From contig OZ034968.1 in NCBI GenBank assembly GCA_964030785.1, forward strand, positions 60,781,899 through 60,845,898: a stretch of 64,000 nucleotides of DNA. Reading direction: 5' to 3'. This DNA comes from Siderastrea siderea (lineage: Eukaryota; Cnidaria; Anthozoa; Scleractinia; Rhizangiidae). Each line of letters opens with the position of its first letter. The first letter of the stretch is position 1. The notes below the pieces were generated by a model, which was given only the letters and a program-made list of their open reading frames with translations, was not told where the DNA came from and searched no databases. Positions 56,607-64,000 of the stretch are shown piece by piece. Position numbers and translations under genes: made by a program.

Positions 56607-57478
56607 TTAAAGTTCATCTAAATCATCTTCTGTATTAATTCGTAACGGCCTACCCTCAGGTGAAGTCTTGACAAAAATTTTTCCGTCTACAGTCCACACT
56701 CCTTTCAAAATTCCATCTTGCTTCATATCGTTCGCCATTCGCACCAGGTTTCGGCGATGTGCCGTCAAATTTTCATTGATGAAGATTCGGTTCGAGGATG
56801 GTCTTGCTGTTGCCGGAGCACTTGGGAACAGCTGCGAACCGCTGATATTCTTTAGTTTAACTCGTTGCTTGTAGAGTGCCCTCTTCACCTTATGGCTTAT
56901 AAATCTCACTATGATAGGATTCGACTTTTTTCGTTTAATCCTGTGACAGATGTCGATATCTTCTCGTTTCACGTTGACGTTCAAGACCTGTGCGACTTTC
57001 AAAACCGCTTCCTCGTCGTCACAAATATTTTCTGGAATACCTTCAATCTCTAGAGAATTTTTCCTTGTGTACTGTCCTAACGCGTCCATATTTTCATTAA
57101 GATCGTCATTTCGACTTCAAGTTCTTTAACCCGTCTCTTGGTCGCTTGCAATTCGGTTTTGAGCTGTTCATTGTACTTGAGTGCTGCGTTCAATGATTCT
57201 TTAGCAGTTTTTAGTTCCGATTCCTGTTGCTTGAAAGAGGTTTTTAATTCTGCAACTTCCTTAGAAAGGTTGTTCATTGACTTCTGAATATCTTTTAGTA
57301 TTGCGTGGATGTCCGCTAGGTCTGGTTGGACGTCCTCGCGCTCCTCTGAGTCTTCAGGTTCGAAATCGGCGGACGCCCTGTTAACACGTTTTGATTCTGT
57401 AGTTTCGTCGTCCGTGGATCCTCTTTCACCACGTTTGTTCTTACGGCCTGACTTTACAGGAGGCATATTTTTGAACAA
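56607..57478 (-). pseudogene. LINE ORF1 protein, one frameshift
   Basis: The first part (57077-57478) starts MFKNMPPVKSGRKNKRG and has an acidic linker and a long coiled coil (about residues 50-120). The second part (56607-57089) has the RRM-like core (QYTRKNSLEIEGIPE, then ICHRIKRKKSNPIIVRF) and a C-terminal region (HRRNLVRMANDMKQDG). The two overlap by 13 bases in different frames. A single-base indel near 57105 explains the break. The product binds the LINE RNA as a trimer. Confidence 0.85.
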
Positions 57479-57553
57479 TTTTCATGCTGTAGATAGGTTT
57501 TTTCGTCTGAAATTGAGTAATTCGAGGGAAGAGGTCTCCCTTCACAGAAAAAC

Positions 57554-57571
57554 GTGGCCGTCTTCGGCCAC
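57554..57571. repeat. Perfect hairpin in the LINE 5' UTR
   Basis: GTGGCCG and CGGCCAC pair perfectly around TCTT. It lies about 20-35 bases from the LINE 5' end. It may matter for 5'-end structure or translation, which is inference. Confidence 0.8.
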
Positions 57572-57589
57572 TCCGCGCATGCTCTCTTT

Positions 57590-57603
57590 CGGTTTTAACT
57601 TAT
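57590..57603 (+). repeat. LINE target-site duplication, right copy
   Basis: CGGTTTTAACTTAT, identical to 52439-52452. Confidence 0.95.
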
Positions 57604-58305
57604 ATAAACTTCCGGTTGGTTACTATACTATGGTCGTTGAATGGTTTCCTCCAGAAACGAGTGAGTTGAGTGTGACAGTGCAAGCTACGACGATTTTAAT
57701 TTCTAATTATGCAACAAAAACATTCGAAAGGTACACCAAAACAGTCATCAATTTTCACAGATGGGGTAGCTCGCCTCCACAATTCCTATATCTCGATCTA
57801 CACGGTACAGTTAGTTTCCCATCACTTTTAACAATTGGACATCTTATTGTTTATGGTGTAAAAGAAACAATTTCAAACGTTGACCCAAGTGTCTATGACA
57901 CCGCTTTTGCTATTGAAAATGGGAAAATGGTTATGGAAACAGATTTATCTTTAAACGGACATAATTTGAGTGGTTCCGTTCATTATATACATGGGTATTT
58001 ATCTACGAAAAATGATAAAACAATTTTGATTTAAATGGTAATTCACAGGTACTCATTCCAGCAAATAGCAATTTATTAAATGCAACAGTATTATTTAAAA
58101 AAATTTGGGTCCATTTCCAGCTATTACTTTAAGAGTAATTGGCGGTGGTTTTCCTCCATTAAGTTTCGCTTCAACAAAAGCAATTCAAAAACAAAAAATA
58201 GATATTAATTTAAAATTATCAAATGGTATTTCTTCGGTGTTTTTGTTATCTCCAAAATTTAAAAATGAAAATTTCTTAATTTTGATTGAATATAGAATAC
58301 CATAA
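57590..58305 (+). pseudogene. Fibre protein, 3' part after the LINE
   Basis: After the second target copy (57590-57603) the fibre frame continues with YKLPVGYYTMVVEWFPPE and a beta-rich head (LYLDLHGTVSF, LNGHNLSGSVHYIHGYL). It stops at 58034. A further part (58105-58305, MGPFPAITLRVIGGG) lies in another frame and ends at a natural-looking stop, so one more indel separates it. The LINE plus one target copy is 5,151 bp, a multiple of three, and the two flanking coding parts are in the same frame. Confidence 0.8.
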
Positions 58306-58332
58306 AAATTTTTTCATATATAATATACCACA

Positions 58333-58830
58333 ATGCGGGACATTTTCGAATTCAACCATATCAACCAAACACTTTCTAAAGAGAAAGTTAAAATTCTTAA
58401 AGATTTGTATGGTTATTACCATAAGAAACATTATGGCTATGAAAAGTTATACCGCGGTTTTCGAAGAAAAAATTTTGTTTGTAATCTTTCAGCTGGAAAG
58501 TTAATAATTAGTGCCGCAGTAGCCGGAGGAATTACATTGAACCCTGCTGTCATGGCAACTTTAACTGGTGTTGATCTTATTTTGAAAGCAGTGGCAAGCC
58601 TTAAGAAATACGATAAGAAAACAGAACAAGCAAATTTTGCCCGTATCGAATACCAAAAAATACTTGATGAGATTCGCTTTTACCTCAGAGGTGAAGCTTT
58701 CGACGAAAAGGTCTTTCTTGATAGATTGAAAATGAAAGATAATTTCATCACTGATCATTGTATGGAAATTCCACTATCTGTTCAAAGAAAGAATGAAAAA
58801 AATTCACTCAATCATAGATTTTCAAAGTAA
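58333..58830 (+). CDS. Unknown protein with a central hydrophobic hairpin
   Basis: 165 residues from the ATG at 58333, preceded by CATATATAATATA. The N-terminus is charged and helical. The central AGKLIISAAVAGGITLNPAV segment is hydrophobic and Gly/Ala-rich, like a membrane-inserting or fusion-type hairpin. The C-terminus is charged and helical. I do not recognise the family. Its position directly after the fibre gene suggests a virion or membrane role. Confidence 0.6.
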   Translation: MRDIFEFNHINQTLSKEKVKILKDLYGYYHKKHYGYEKLYRGFRRKNFVCNLSAGKLIISAAVAGGITLNPAVMATLTGVDLILKAVASLKKYDKKTEQANFARIEYQKILDEIRFYLRGEAFDEKVFLDRLKMKDNFITDHCMEIPLSVQRKNEKNSLNHRFSK

Positions 58831-59011
58831 TTATATATCTTTCGAAATGATTGCAGTTTTGCAAGCTATTTGCTATTACCTTGCTGAGCTTCTCAAGCCC
58901 CCCGAAATTAGGCAAATACGCTTTATCACTCGTGAGTGTGTTTCAAAAATATTGTTACCAACTCGTGATGAAGATGGCTACCCCATTTCAGGCCAAGATA
59001 TTGTTCCATAA
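58793..59011 (+). CDS. Small unknown protein overlapping the previous gene
   Basis: 72 residues starting MKKIHSIIDFQ, overlapping the previous gene by 38 bp in another frame. The hydrophobic segment YISFEMIAVLQAICYYLAEL is followed by a basic tail. It could be a separate small protein or the C-terminus of the upstream gene after an indel. Composition and position favour it being real, but there is no family match. Confidence 0.35.
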   Translation: MKKIHSIIDFQSNYISFEMIAVLQAICYYLAELLKPPEIRQIRFITRECVSKILLPTRDEDGYPISGQDIVP

Positions 59012-59070
59012 TAAAATTTTTTCCTAATAAAGTTGAAAAATAAAACTTTTTTCTTACAAACAACGAAAAA

Positions 59071-59170
59071 TGCGTGATAGTCACGCGTAACCTTATGTGA
59101 CAAGAGGCGTGACATTGCGTTACGGCAAACGTGACAGTCACGCGTGACATTGCGTGACAGGTCACATAAA
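59071..59170. repeat. GTGACA/TGTCAC short repeats and hairpins
   Basis: GCGTGATAGTCACGC and ACGTGACAGTCACG are self-complementary, and CGTGACATTGCGTGACA repeats follow. It directly precedes the structured region at 59182-59473. The same GTGAC core recurs in the minisatellite at the end of the window. Confidence 0.6.
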
Positions 59171-59181
59171 AGAGCAAAAAC

Positions 59182-59473
59182 CCTTGTCGGGGGGTGCTCG
59201 TGGCTGTTCTTGCCTAGCCTCGGCTAGGACTTTCACCTCACCGAAGTGAGGATTTAACCGCTGACAAGGCGGTTGTCATTCCACATTTTACCTCTGGGAG
59301 CGAGGTTGAAATCCCGAGGGATCTCTGAGCACCCCCCTGTCACCAGTAGGGCCGAGGCGGGCTCACCCGTAGGGTACTCTCCCACTGGAAGGAGTTCCCC
59401 TATACCTCGTAATTCACCGCATGCAAGCCCTCAAACAGGGTTCAGATGGTGGCCAACCATCACCCCCCTAAGG
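59182..59473 (+). ncRNA. GC-rich multi-hairpin structured region (candidate RNA)
   Basis: GGGGGGTGCTC (59189-59199) pairs perfectly with GAGCACCCCCC (59327-59337), enclosing hairpins at 59213-59227, 59236-59251, 59256-59274, 59290-59306 and 59311-59322. The first has 6-bp CCTAGC/GCTAGG and the second CCTCAC/GTGAGG with a CGAA loop. Further hairpins lie at 59358-59369, 59371-59401, 59428-59440 and 59445-59461 (GATGGT/ACCATC). CACCCCCC at 59461-59468 plus AAGG at 59470-59473 can instead pair with CCTT (59182) and GGGGGGTG. The region is far richer in G and C than the AT-rich element around it. It has no coding signal. Strand is assumed from flanking genes. It is not a tRNA, rRNA or ribozyme I recognise. 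Confidence 0.5.
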
Positions 59474-59686
59474 CTTTACCAATGAGTGAACTAATTAATA
59501 TTGATCACTTTCAATATATAGTAAACATATTTTTCTTCTTCTATTCCTTATGGTACCCTTTCTCTGTCCTTCACCTAAAAATGTCGCAATAATTGGATGC
59601 TTTTACGCATGCGCTTCACAAAATTTTACCTCGAGTAGAAAAATATACGCTATTTAAACAAATGTATCTTCAACACATCTCTTACT

Positions 59687-60004
59687 ATGGCTGTCTGCAC
59701 AGATCAACATGCGATCTCACAAGACTGGCCAACAGAAGAAAGTTTTGAAAGAAAAGAAATTTTAAAATGGCGGGATATTTTAGACACTATTTACAAAATT
59801 AAAAAAGTTAAATATAGAAAAGGTAAATATGGGGATTCAGCTATTTTAACTTTGGAAACAAAAAATGGAGATGAGTTTTGTGTGTGGGCCCCTAAACGAC
59901 TTACAGAAGACCTGATGGAAGATGATTATTATCAATTTGTCTACAAAATAGGTCTCAAAACTTCTGCTGACGGTAATGAATATTTTGATTATGAATTAAT
60001 GTAA
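59687..60004 (+). CDS. Small conserved-looking protein, possible OB-fold ssDNA-binding protein
   Basis: 105 residues from ATG (MAVCTDQHAISQD). The centre is beta-rich with alternating basic and hydrophobic strands (YKIKKVKYRKGKYGDSAILT, then DEFCVWAPKRL) and ends in an acidic aromatic tail (NEYFDYELM). The pattern would suit an OB-fold nucleic-acid-binding protein, which a PolB-type replicon needs, but there is no decisive motif. The gene is intact and lies downstream of the structured region. Confidence 0.5.
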   Translation: MAVCTDQHAISQDWPTEESFERKEILKWRDILDTIYKIKKVKYRKGKYGDSAILTLETKNGDEFCVWAPKRLTEDLMEDDYYQFVYKIGLKTSADGNEYFDYELM

Positions 60005-60142
60005 TCTGTCTGTGAATATTGATTTGTTTTTTCAAGCTTGAGTTGTTAAGGGGGTTTCCCTTCAATGTTTGAACGAGAATATAAATTACGTCATTGTCTG
60101 TGAGTTTCACCAGACCGCGAATTCACGCGCTGTAAACACAAC

Positions 60143-60499
60143 TTAATGACTGTGGTAATATTCCAATATATCAGTGCAATAATTAACAAGAGTTATATCC
60201 AATATCGGAACAGAGATGGTTATTTCGTGTAAGATTTCTTCTTTTCTATAACAAGGGTAACAACACCCTCCACAACCACAATGCATATAGGCTACACACA
60301 CCAAAATATGTACAAGCCGCTCCATTTCAGGACAGAAAGGTTGAATTAAAAGCTCATTGTGAACCAAGTTCCAACCCAAAGCCTCTCGCTCTTTCAGTTT
60401 TATAGCGAGGTAATGTTTGTAAATTAACTCACGTAATTCTGGTGGTAGGTTTTGGATTGCTTCAATAACCTGACAGGTGTTGAATCCAGCAGCCATCAA
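60143..60499 (-). CDS. F-box-like small Cys-rich protein
   Basis: 118 residues from ATG at 60499 (MMAAGFNTCQ). QNLPPELRELIYKHYLAIKL near residues 15-35 has the LPxEL...I core of F-box motifs. The centre is cysteine-rich (MHCGCGGCCYPCYRKEE). An F-box would link targets to SCF ubiquitin ligase. This is motif-level evidence only. It is the rightmost gene of the element and is convergent with the preceding gene. Confidence 0.55.
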   Translation of the reverse strand: MMAAGFNTCQVIEAIQNLPPELRELIYKHYLAIKLKEREALGWNLVHNELLIQPFCPEMERLVHILVCVAYMHCGCGGCCYPCYRKEEILHEITISVPILDITLVNYCTDILEYYHSH

Positions 60500-60678
60500 A
60501 TTTGACTCATAAATATTTAATCAGATAAAAAAAAATTTTTTCATTCGTGTTCAGTTATATGGGTTGTTGGCACTCTTTATAAAAGGCAAGTTAAAGATAA
60601 CAAATTCTTTGATAATTCTTTATATACAATGTGCTAATCGTAATTATCAGAACAAACCTTTAATAAAGATAAATTTTC

Positions 60679-60727
60679 GATCGGAGGAGTGCACAACGGT
60701 TTGGATCGGAGGAGTGCACAACGGTTT
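60679..60727 (+). repeat. Two tandem 24-bp units, 25-bp period
   Basis: GATCGGAGGAGTGCACAACG... occurs twice (60679-60702 and 60704-60727). It lies just inside the right terminal repeat and could be a binding-site pair. Confidence 0.85.
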
Positions 60728-60917
60728 AATTATCAAATTGTAATAATTTTTTCAAATTAATAGGAGATGAAAAAACCGGTTTTTGTGCTATCGGTGTAAA
60801 AACGGAAATAGAACTCTCAGTTATAAAACTTTTCTCTTTCACTAATGTGAAAAAATTGTTTTATATGTAAGCGGTTTAAAAATTGGAAATAAATCTTCCA
60901 ATGAATAAAACTTTTTG

Positions 60918-61141
60918 TTTTTGCGCGTTTCATATGTGAGCGGTTTAAAAATTGAAATAAAGATGTTATAAGAAAAAACTGAAACAGAAATCCTATTTTA
61001 CGGTTTAAGAACTTGAAATAAAGCTCCCAGTAACAAAGCACCCAGTAATATATGAGCGGTTTAAAAACTTAAAATAAATCTCCCAGTAATAAATATCCAT
61101 GTAAAAAAACTGTTACAGAACTCCTATTTCCCTATACTACT
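60918..61141 (-). repeat. Right terminal inverted repeat of the Polinton
   Basis: Reverse complement of 36117-36340. Just inside it another copy of the AAACCGCTTACATATAAAAC module occurs (60860-60890), without a counterpart on the left, so the repeat module extends further at this end. Confidence 0.95.
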
Positions 61142-61233
61142 CCCCCCCCCCCGCCCCTAGTAAGTGTTTTTGTGCAGCCTGACCTTAAAGTCAATATTAC
61201 TTACAGATGTTTGTTTTTGTCTTTTCTCTGTAG

Positions 61234-61805
61234 GTTGTGGAAGGCTTTGGGTGGTGGACGGGCAATGGAAGTTGATGTTTTCTCACTGTATGATGCAGAG
61301 GAAGGTACGAGTGATTTGTTTTACAATTCTTATTTGTAGAAAAAGACATGTTTTAATATCCTTTCTGAGTACTTGCCAGGTATAAAACGTAGAATAAAGT
61401 CATTTTTTGTTTTGGCATTCCGTTCTTCGATACCCAGCTGGAACTGCTATGAACAAATCACTTTTATAATATTTATTTTAAACATTAACAGAGAAATTTT
61501 TACTGAGTGCCAAATTTAGTCCTTTTTACTTTTCATTTCACTTATTACTTATTATCTTTAATTATTATCAAATGTATGTATCTGTTTTACTCTAAAGACT
61601 CAATGTGTATTTTTGTTGTACTCTGAATAGAATATTGTCAAAGGATTGCCCTTGTTAAATTACCCAGATGTTTGTACTGCCAGCCCCAAAACTGGAAAGG
61701 CCTTCTGTGAGGAACATGTTGATTACTTGACCAGAAACCATCCCAATATTCCGACCGATCTTCGAGGTTTTTTGGCTTATTGTGGAATTCGACGCAGTGA
61801 TATAG
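61234..61805 (+). CDS. Host cysteine-cluster gene, exons 4-5
   Basis: Exon 4 (61234-61304) follows the acceptor CTCTGTAG and ends at GTACGA. Exon 5 (61631-61805) follows TGAATAG and ends at GTAATC. Exon 4 completes the codon opened at the end of exon 3 and reads CGRLWVVDGQWKLMFSHC. Exon 5 contains CTASPKTGKAFCEEH and a further cysteine. The frame is kept across the 25.4-kb intron, so the gene may still be spliced. Any further exons lie beyond 61805 and were not recognised. Confidence 0.65.
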
Positions 61806-63700
61806 GTAATCAGTGTTTCTTAATTTAAAACATACAAAAGAAAAATAACTACGGACGCACATTTCATGGGTTGGCTGGATAGACAGAGATTCCAACCCTC
61901 CCATTTTCGACAATTTTGCCTGCGGCCTTATGTTTTCGCTCAATTTTCTCCCATTTTTTGAACCTGCTTCACGAGTGTTTTTAGCACGATGCCTTGTCAT
62001 TTTTCTGTTGTATCGCGGGCTTCTTTTACCTTAAGGGCATACTAGCATGAGCCAGCGGTGTTTGGGGCACGGTAATGCACTGGATTGCGTCGACTTGACC
62101 AGTTCAAGGTTTGGGTTCATTCTTGGTTTTGTATGGTTTTCGAAGTCGTTCTGTTTGTCGTTCGTATGAATAATTATGAACATAGATTTATTAATATATG
62201 CAAGAGTGTCTGCAGGGACTATAATTTGAGGCACTGCAGCTAAAGGCTTTAGCTGGTGCACCTCAAATTATACTCCCTGCAGACTGCTTTAATAGTAGCA
62301 CAAAGGTGAGGTCCTTTGCTTTATGTTGTTTTTTAATGTTTTACTTTTTTTAACCACAGCATGGATACTGTAATATTATGGAAAGGTTAAAAAGGACACA
62401 ATGTAGGCTGATAGGTTAAGCTTGAAATTGTCAGTAAATGAAGCCCAAAAGCTTGACTAGACTTTTTGAAATATTTATACTATTTTTCTATTGACTATGA
62501 TCTCAAAATGCAGGAAATGGCATCTAGTAAGAGGCCTATATTTGTAAAATTTTTCTGGGGGGCATGCCGCCGGACCCCCCAGAGGCTCACCCTTTGGCAC
62601 TCGTGGTCACAACTTTGTCGCTCCCAAAGCTCCCTTTTTTATTTCAAAGGGTTGGAATCTCTGGATAGAGTTGGACTATAACTTTATGTACAGTTATAAG
62701 GATTTAGTAATTTTACATCTTTCCAACAAGTACAAGTTGCTAAGCCATCTTTTGGAAGATGGATATTGTAATAAGCCTCCCTTTCCATTATGCATCCTTC
62801 CTCCTTACCCCCACAGTTTGATATGTCAGTAAAATGATCTATATCAAGCATGTTGACAATTGAGAGAATTAAGTAAATGATGTCTTGACATTTGGACAAA
62901 TTCTCCTTACAAAGTTTCGTAAGAAATGTACTGAGAACAGTATGAGAAACATGCACTTTTCTATCACGGCTTAAAGGGCAGCTGAAAGGATGGTTTTAAT
63001 ATGGGTCGTTTAATTTTAACCTAGTCGACCTTTCTTTCTAGTATTATTAAAAACTTTGAATTTCTGATCACTTCACGCACTCACCTTCTTGCACAAGCAG
63101 TATGGATATTCAATTGCCGTAACAGGAAAACACATTTGCAATAAATAATTTGAAAAACTTAACAATTGCTATATTTGATACATCAATCTTTAAAATTTTG
63201 CGGTACTTTGCGCTGGGGTTTTCCAAATAGCAAACATTCTTAAGTTATGTTTTGTACGAGACTAGTCTATGACAACCAGTTTTAGCTATTTTACCTGAAC
63301 ATTCGCGTGTGTTTAAAAAACACGGCGCTGGGAACCGACAACTGAATTTATTTCCTATTGAGCATTGCACTCAATGCCGGAGTAGGTGACATTTAATTTC
63401 CCCACACTGATAGTTCGAGCATCTGCGAAGAAACGAATCCGAACGATTCTCAAACGAAAGTCTGTTCAAGTTTGTAAAGGCGACGTACAAGAAACTATAG
63501 AGCTTACTGGAGCCTGTAGACGTTAAAGGTACATAAATTGCGGTTTTTATCTCGATCTTATGACTAGAAACACTGGGTCATGTTGGTCCTTCAAACACTA
63601 CATGCGAACTACATGTCTTAATAATTGCATGGAGTATTGTAGCCATTTACTTCCGGTTGTACTTCTAGCCATACTCGTTTTTTGCTGCAACCTGACGACG
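61806..63700. other. Downstream intron or intergenic DNA
   Basis: Probably the next intron of the host gene. I found no further exon with good splice sites and matching frame. A minus-strand open frame at 62684-62956 has four spread cysteines but no recognised family. A strong hairpin lies at 62208-62284. Confidence 0.4.
62208..62284. repeat. Long hairpin in the host intron
   Basis: GTCTGCAGGGA pairs with TCCCTGCAGAC at the base, TATAATTTGAGG with CCTCAAATTATA next, and GCTAAAGGCTTTAGC closes the tip. It is nearly continuous over 77 bp and is a possible MITE core or fold-back. Confidence 0.8.
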
Positions 63701-64000
63701 TGTGACGGCTTGTGACTGTGTGTGACTGTTTGCTACGGGGTGTGACTGCTTGTTACGGGGTGTGACTGCTTGTTACGGGGTGTGACGGCTTGTGACTGGG
63801 TGTGACGGAGTGTGACGGCTTGTGACTGTGTGTGACGGCTTGTGACGGGATGTGACGGAGTGTGACGACTTGTGACTCTGTGTGACGGCTTGTGACGAGG
63901 TGTGACTCTGTGTGACGGCTTGTGACGAGGTGTAACTGTGTGTGACGGCTTGTGACGGCTTGTGACGGGGTGTGACGGAGTGTGACGGCTTGTGACGGGG
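63701..64000 (+). repeat. 10-bp minisatellite TGTGACGG(C/G)(T/G)
   Basis: Thirty consecutive units of exactly 10 bp, based on TGTGACGGCT, TGTGACGGGG and TGTGACTGTG, run to the end of the window. No length drift is visible in this stretch. The array continues beyond the window edge. Confidence 0.95.

Larger units (their letters stand above)
52453..57589 (-). mobile_element. Full-length Tx1/L1-type LINE inserted in the Polinton fibre gene
   Basis: 5,137 bp on the minus strand with 5' UTR, ORF1, ORF2, a short 3' UTR and an A-tail (T-run at 52452-52460). Flanked by a perfect 14-bp target duplication. The 5' UTR begins with a GC-rich region and a perfect hairpin GTGGCCG-TCTT-CGGCCAC (57554-57571). 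Both ORFs are almost open, each with one frame change. Full length and perfect duplication indicate a recent insertion, later than the Polinton itself. Confidence 0.95.
36117..61141. mobile_element. Polinton/Maverick (adintovirus-like) element
   Basis: A 25,025-bp unit begins AGTAGTATAGGGAAATAGGA and ends with its reverse complement. It carries the hallmark set of PolB, RVE integrase, adenain-like protease, FtsK/HerA-type ATPase, double-jelly-roll MCP and penton-like protein. The left flank is ACCCCC and the right flank CCCCCC, so the expected 6-bp duplication is present with one mismatch in a C-run. Removing the nested LINE (5,151 bp with one target copy) and the probable 2.95-kb insertion leaves about 16.9 kb, normal for the group. 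It lies in an intron of the host gene. Several genes are broken, so it is a decaying provirus-like copy. Confidence 0.95.

Noticed and set aside
57309..57589. 5' part of the plus-strand open frame reading into the fibre
   Set aside because: This part is antisense to LINE ORF1 and its 5' UTR. Only the sequence after the target duplication belongs to the fibre gene.
59273..59485. Open frame of 70 codons in the structured region
   Set aside because: Its Pro/Ser/Gly/Arg composition follows from GC-rich hairpins; there is no family motif, and the hairpin pairing explains the sequence better.
62684..62956. 90-codon minus-strand frame with cysteines
   Set aside because: No recognised domain, no splice or promoter evidence, and it lies in a probable intron of the plus-strand host gene.
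63701..64000. Telomere-like or CRISPR-like array
   Set aside because: The 10-bp TGTGACGG unit is not the animal telomere repeat and has no spacers.

Overview
The window looks like nuclear DNA of an animal, most likely an anthozoan cnidarian such as a stony coral. The evidence is AT-rich intergenic sequence, GT..AG spliced exons, many short inverted-repeat elements, Tx1/L1-type LINEs, a Penelope-like element and a Polinton/Maverick. No taxon was identified by search, so the host is an inference. Cellular coding sequence is sparse and most of the window is mobile DNA at different stages of decay.

Layout. Positions 1-3.5 kb hold no recognisable gene. 3.5-7.5 kb holds a fold-back repeat, an inverted repeat with Penelope-type hammerhead-like motifs, and two Penelope 3' ends head to head inside one target-site duplication. 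7.7-8.8 kb is a TIR element with a TAA microsatellite. About 9.0-14.3 kb is a degenerate Tx1-like LINE on the minus strand. 15-19 kb holds a GAATTCC-rich minisatellite and nested TTAA-flanked MITEs. 19.4-28.9 kb is a large TIR-flanked unit. Its only long gene, split by one in-frame stop, has two N-terminal Cys/His modules, a FEN/XPG-like nuclease core and a C-terminal CXC-type cysteine cluster, with no DDE transposase seen. 30.4-34 kb holds a MITE, a cluster of AAAATGGCGG motifs and a 2.5-kb inverted repeat around a 20-bp tandem array.

From 34.09 kb to 61.8 kb runs a host gene with at least five exons, cysteine-cluster-like and possibly KDZ-related. Its exons join in frame across all four visible introns. 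Its third intron carries a 25.0-kb Polinton/adintovirus-like element (36117-61141) with about 224-bp terminal inverted repeats. The element encodes protein-primed PolB (broken), RVE integrase, a zinc-ribbon protein, a PLA2 minor virion protein with a DUF5679-like module, an adenain-like protease, a minor virion protein, double-jelly-roll MCP, a basic core-like protein, a penton-like protein, a proline-rich PPxY protein, an FtsK/HerA-type packaging ATPase, a collagen-like fibre, and several small proteins including an F-box-like one. This is a virion-forming gene set with a self-integration and self-replication module. Integrase, ATPase and MCP are open. PolB, protease, PLA2, penton and fibre carry indels, several of them at A-runs.

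Two later insertions sit inside the Polinton. One is a full-length 5.1-kb LINE (52453-57589) with a 14-bp target duplication that splits the fibre gene. The other is a probable 2.9-kb insertion (41993-44931) that itself contains a MITE. Between the structural genes and the right end lies a roughly 290-bp GC-rich region (59182-59473) able to fold into about nine hairpins under two competing closing stems. It is unlike anything around it and is the best candidate here for an undescribed RNA or DNA-structure element. The window ends in an exactly 10-bp-phased minisatellite.
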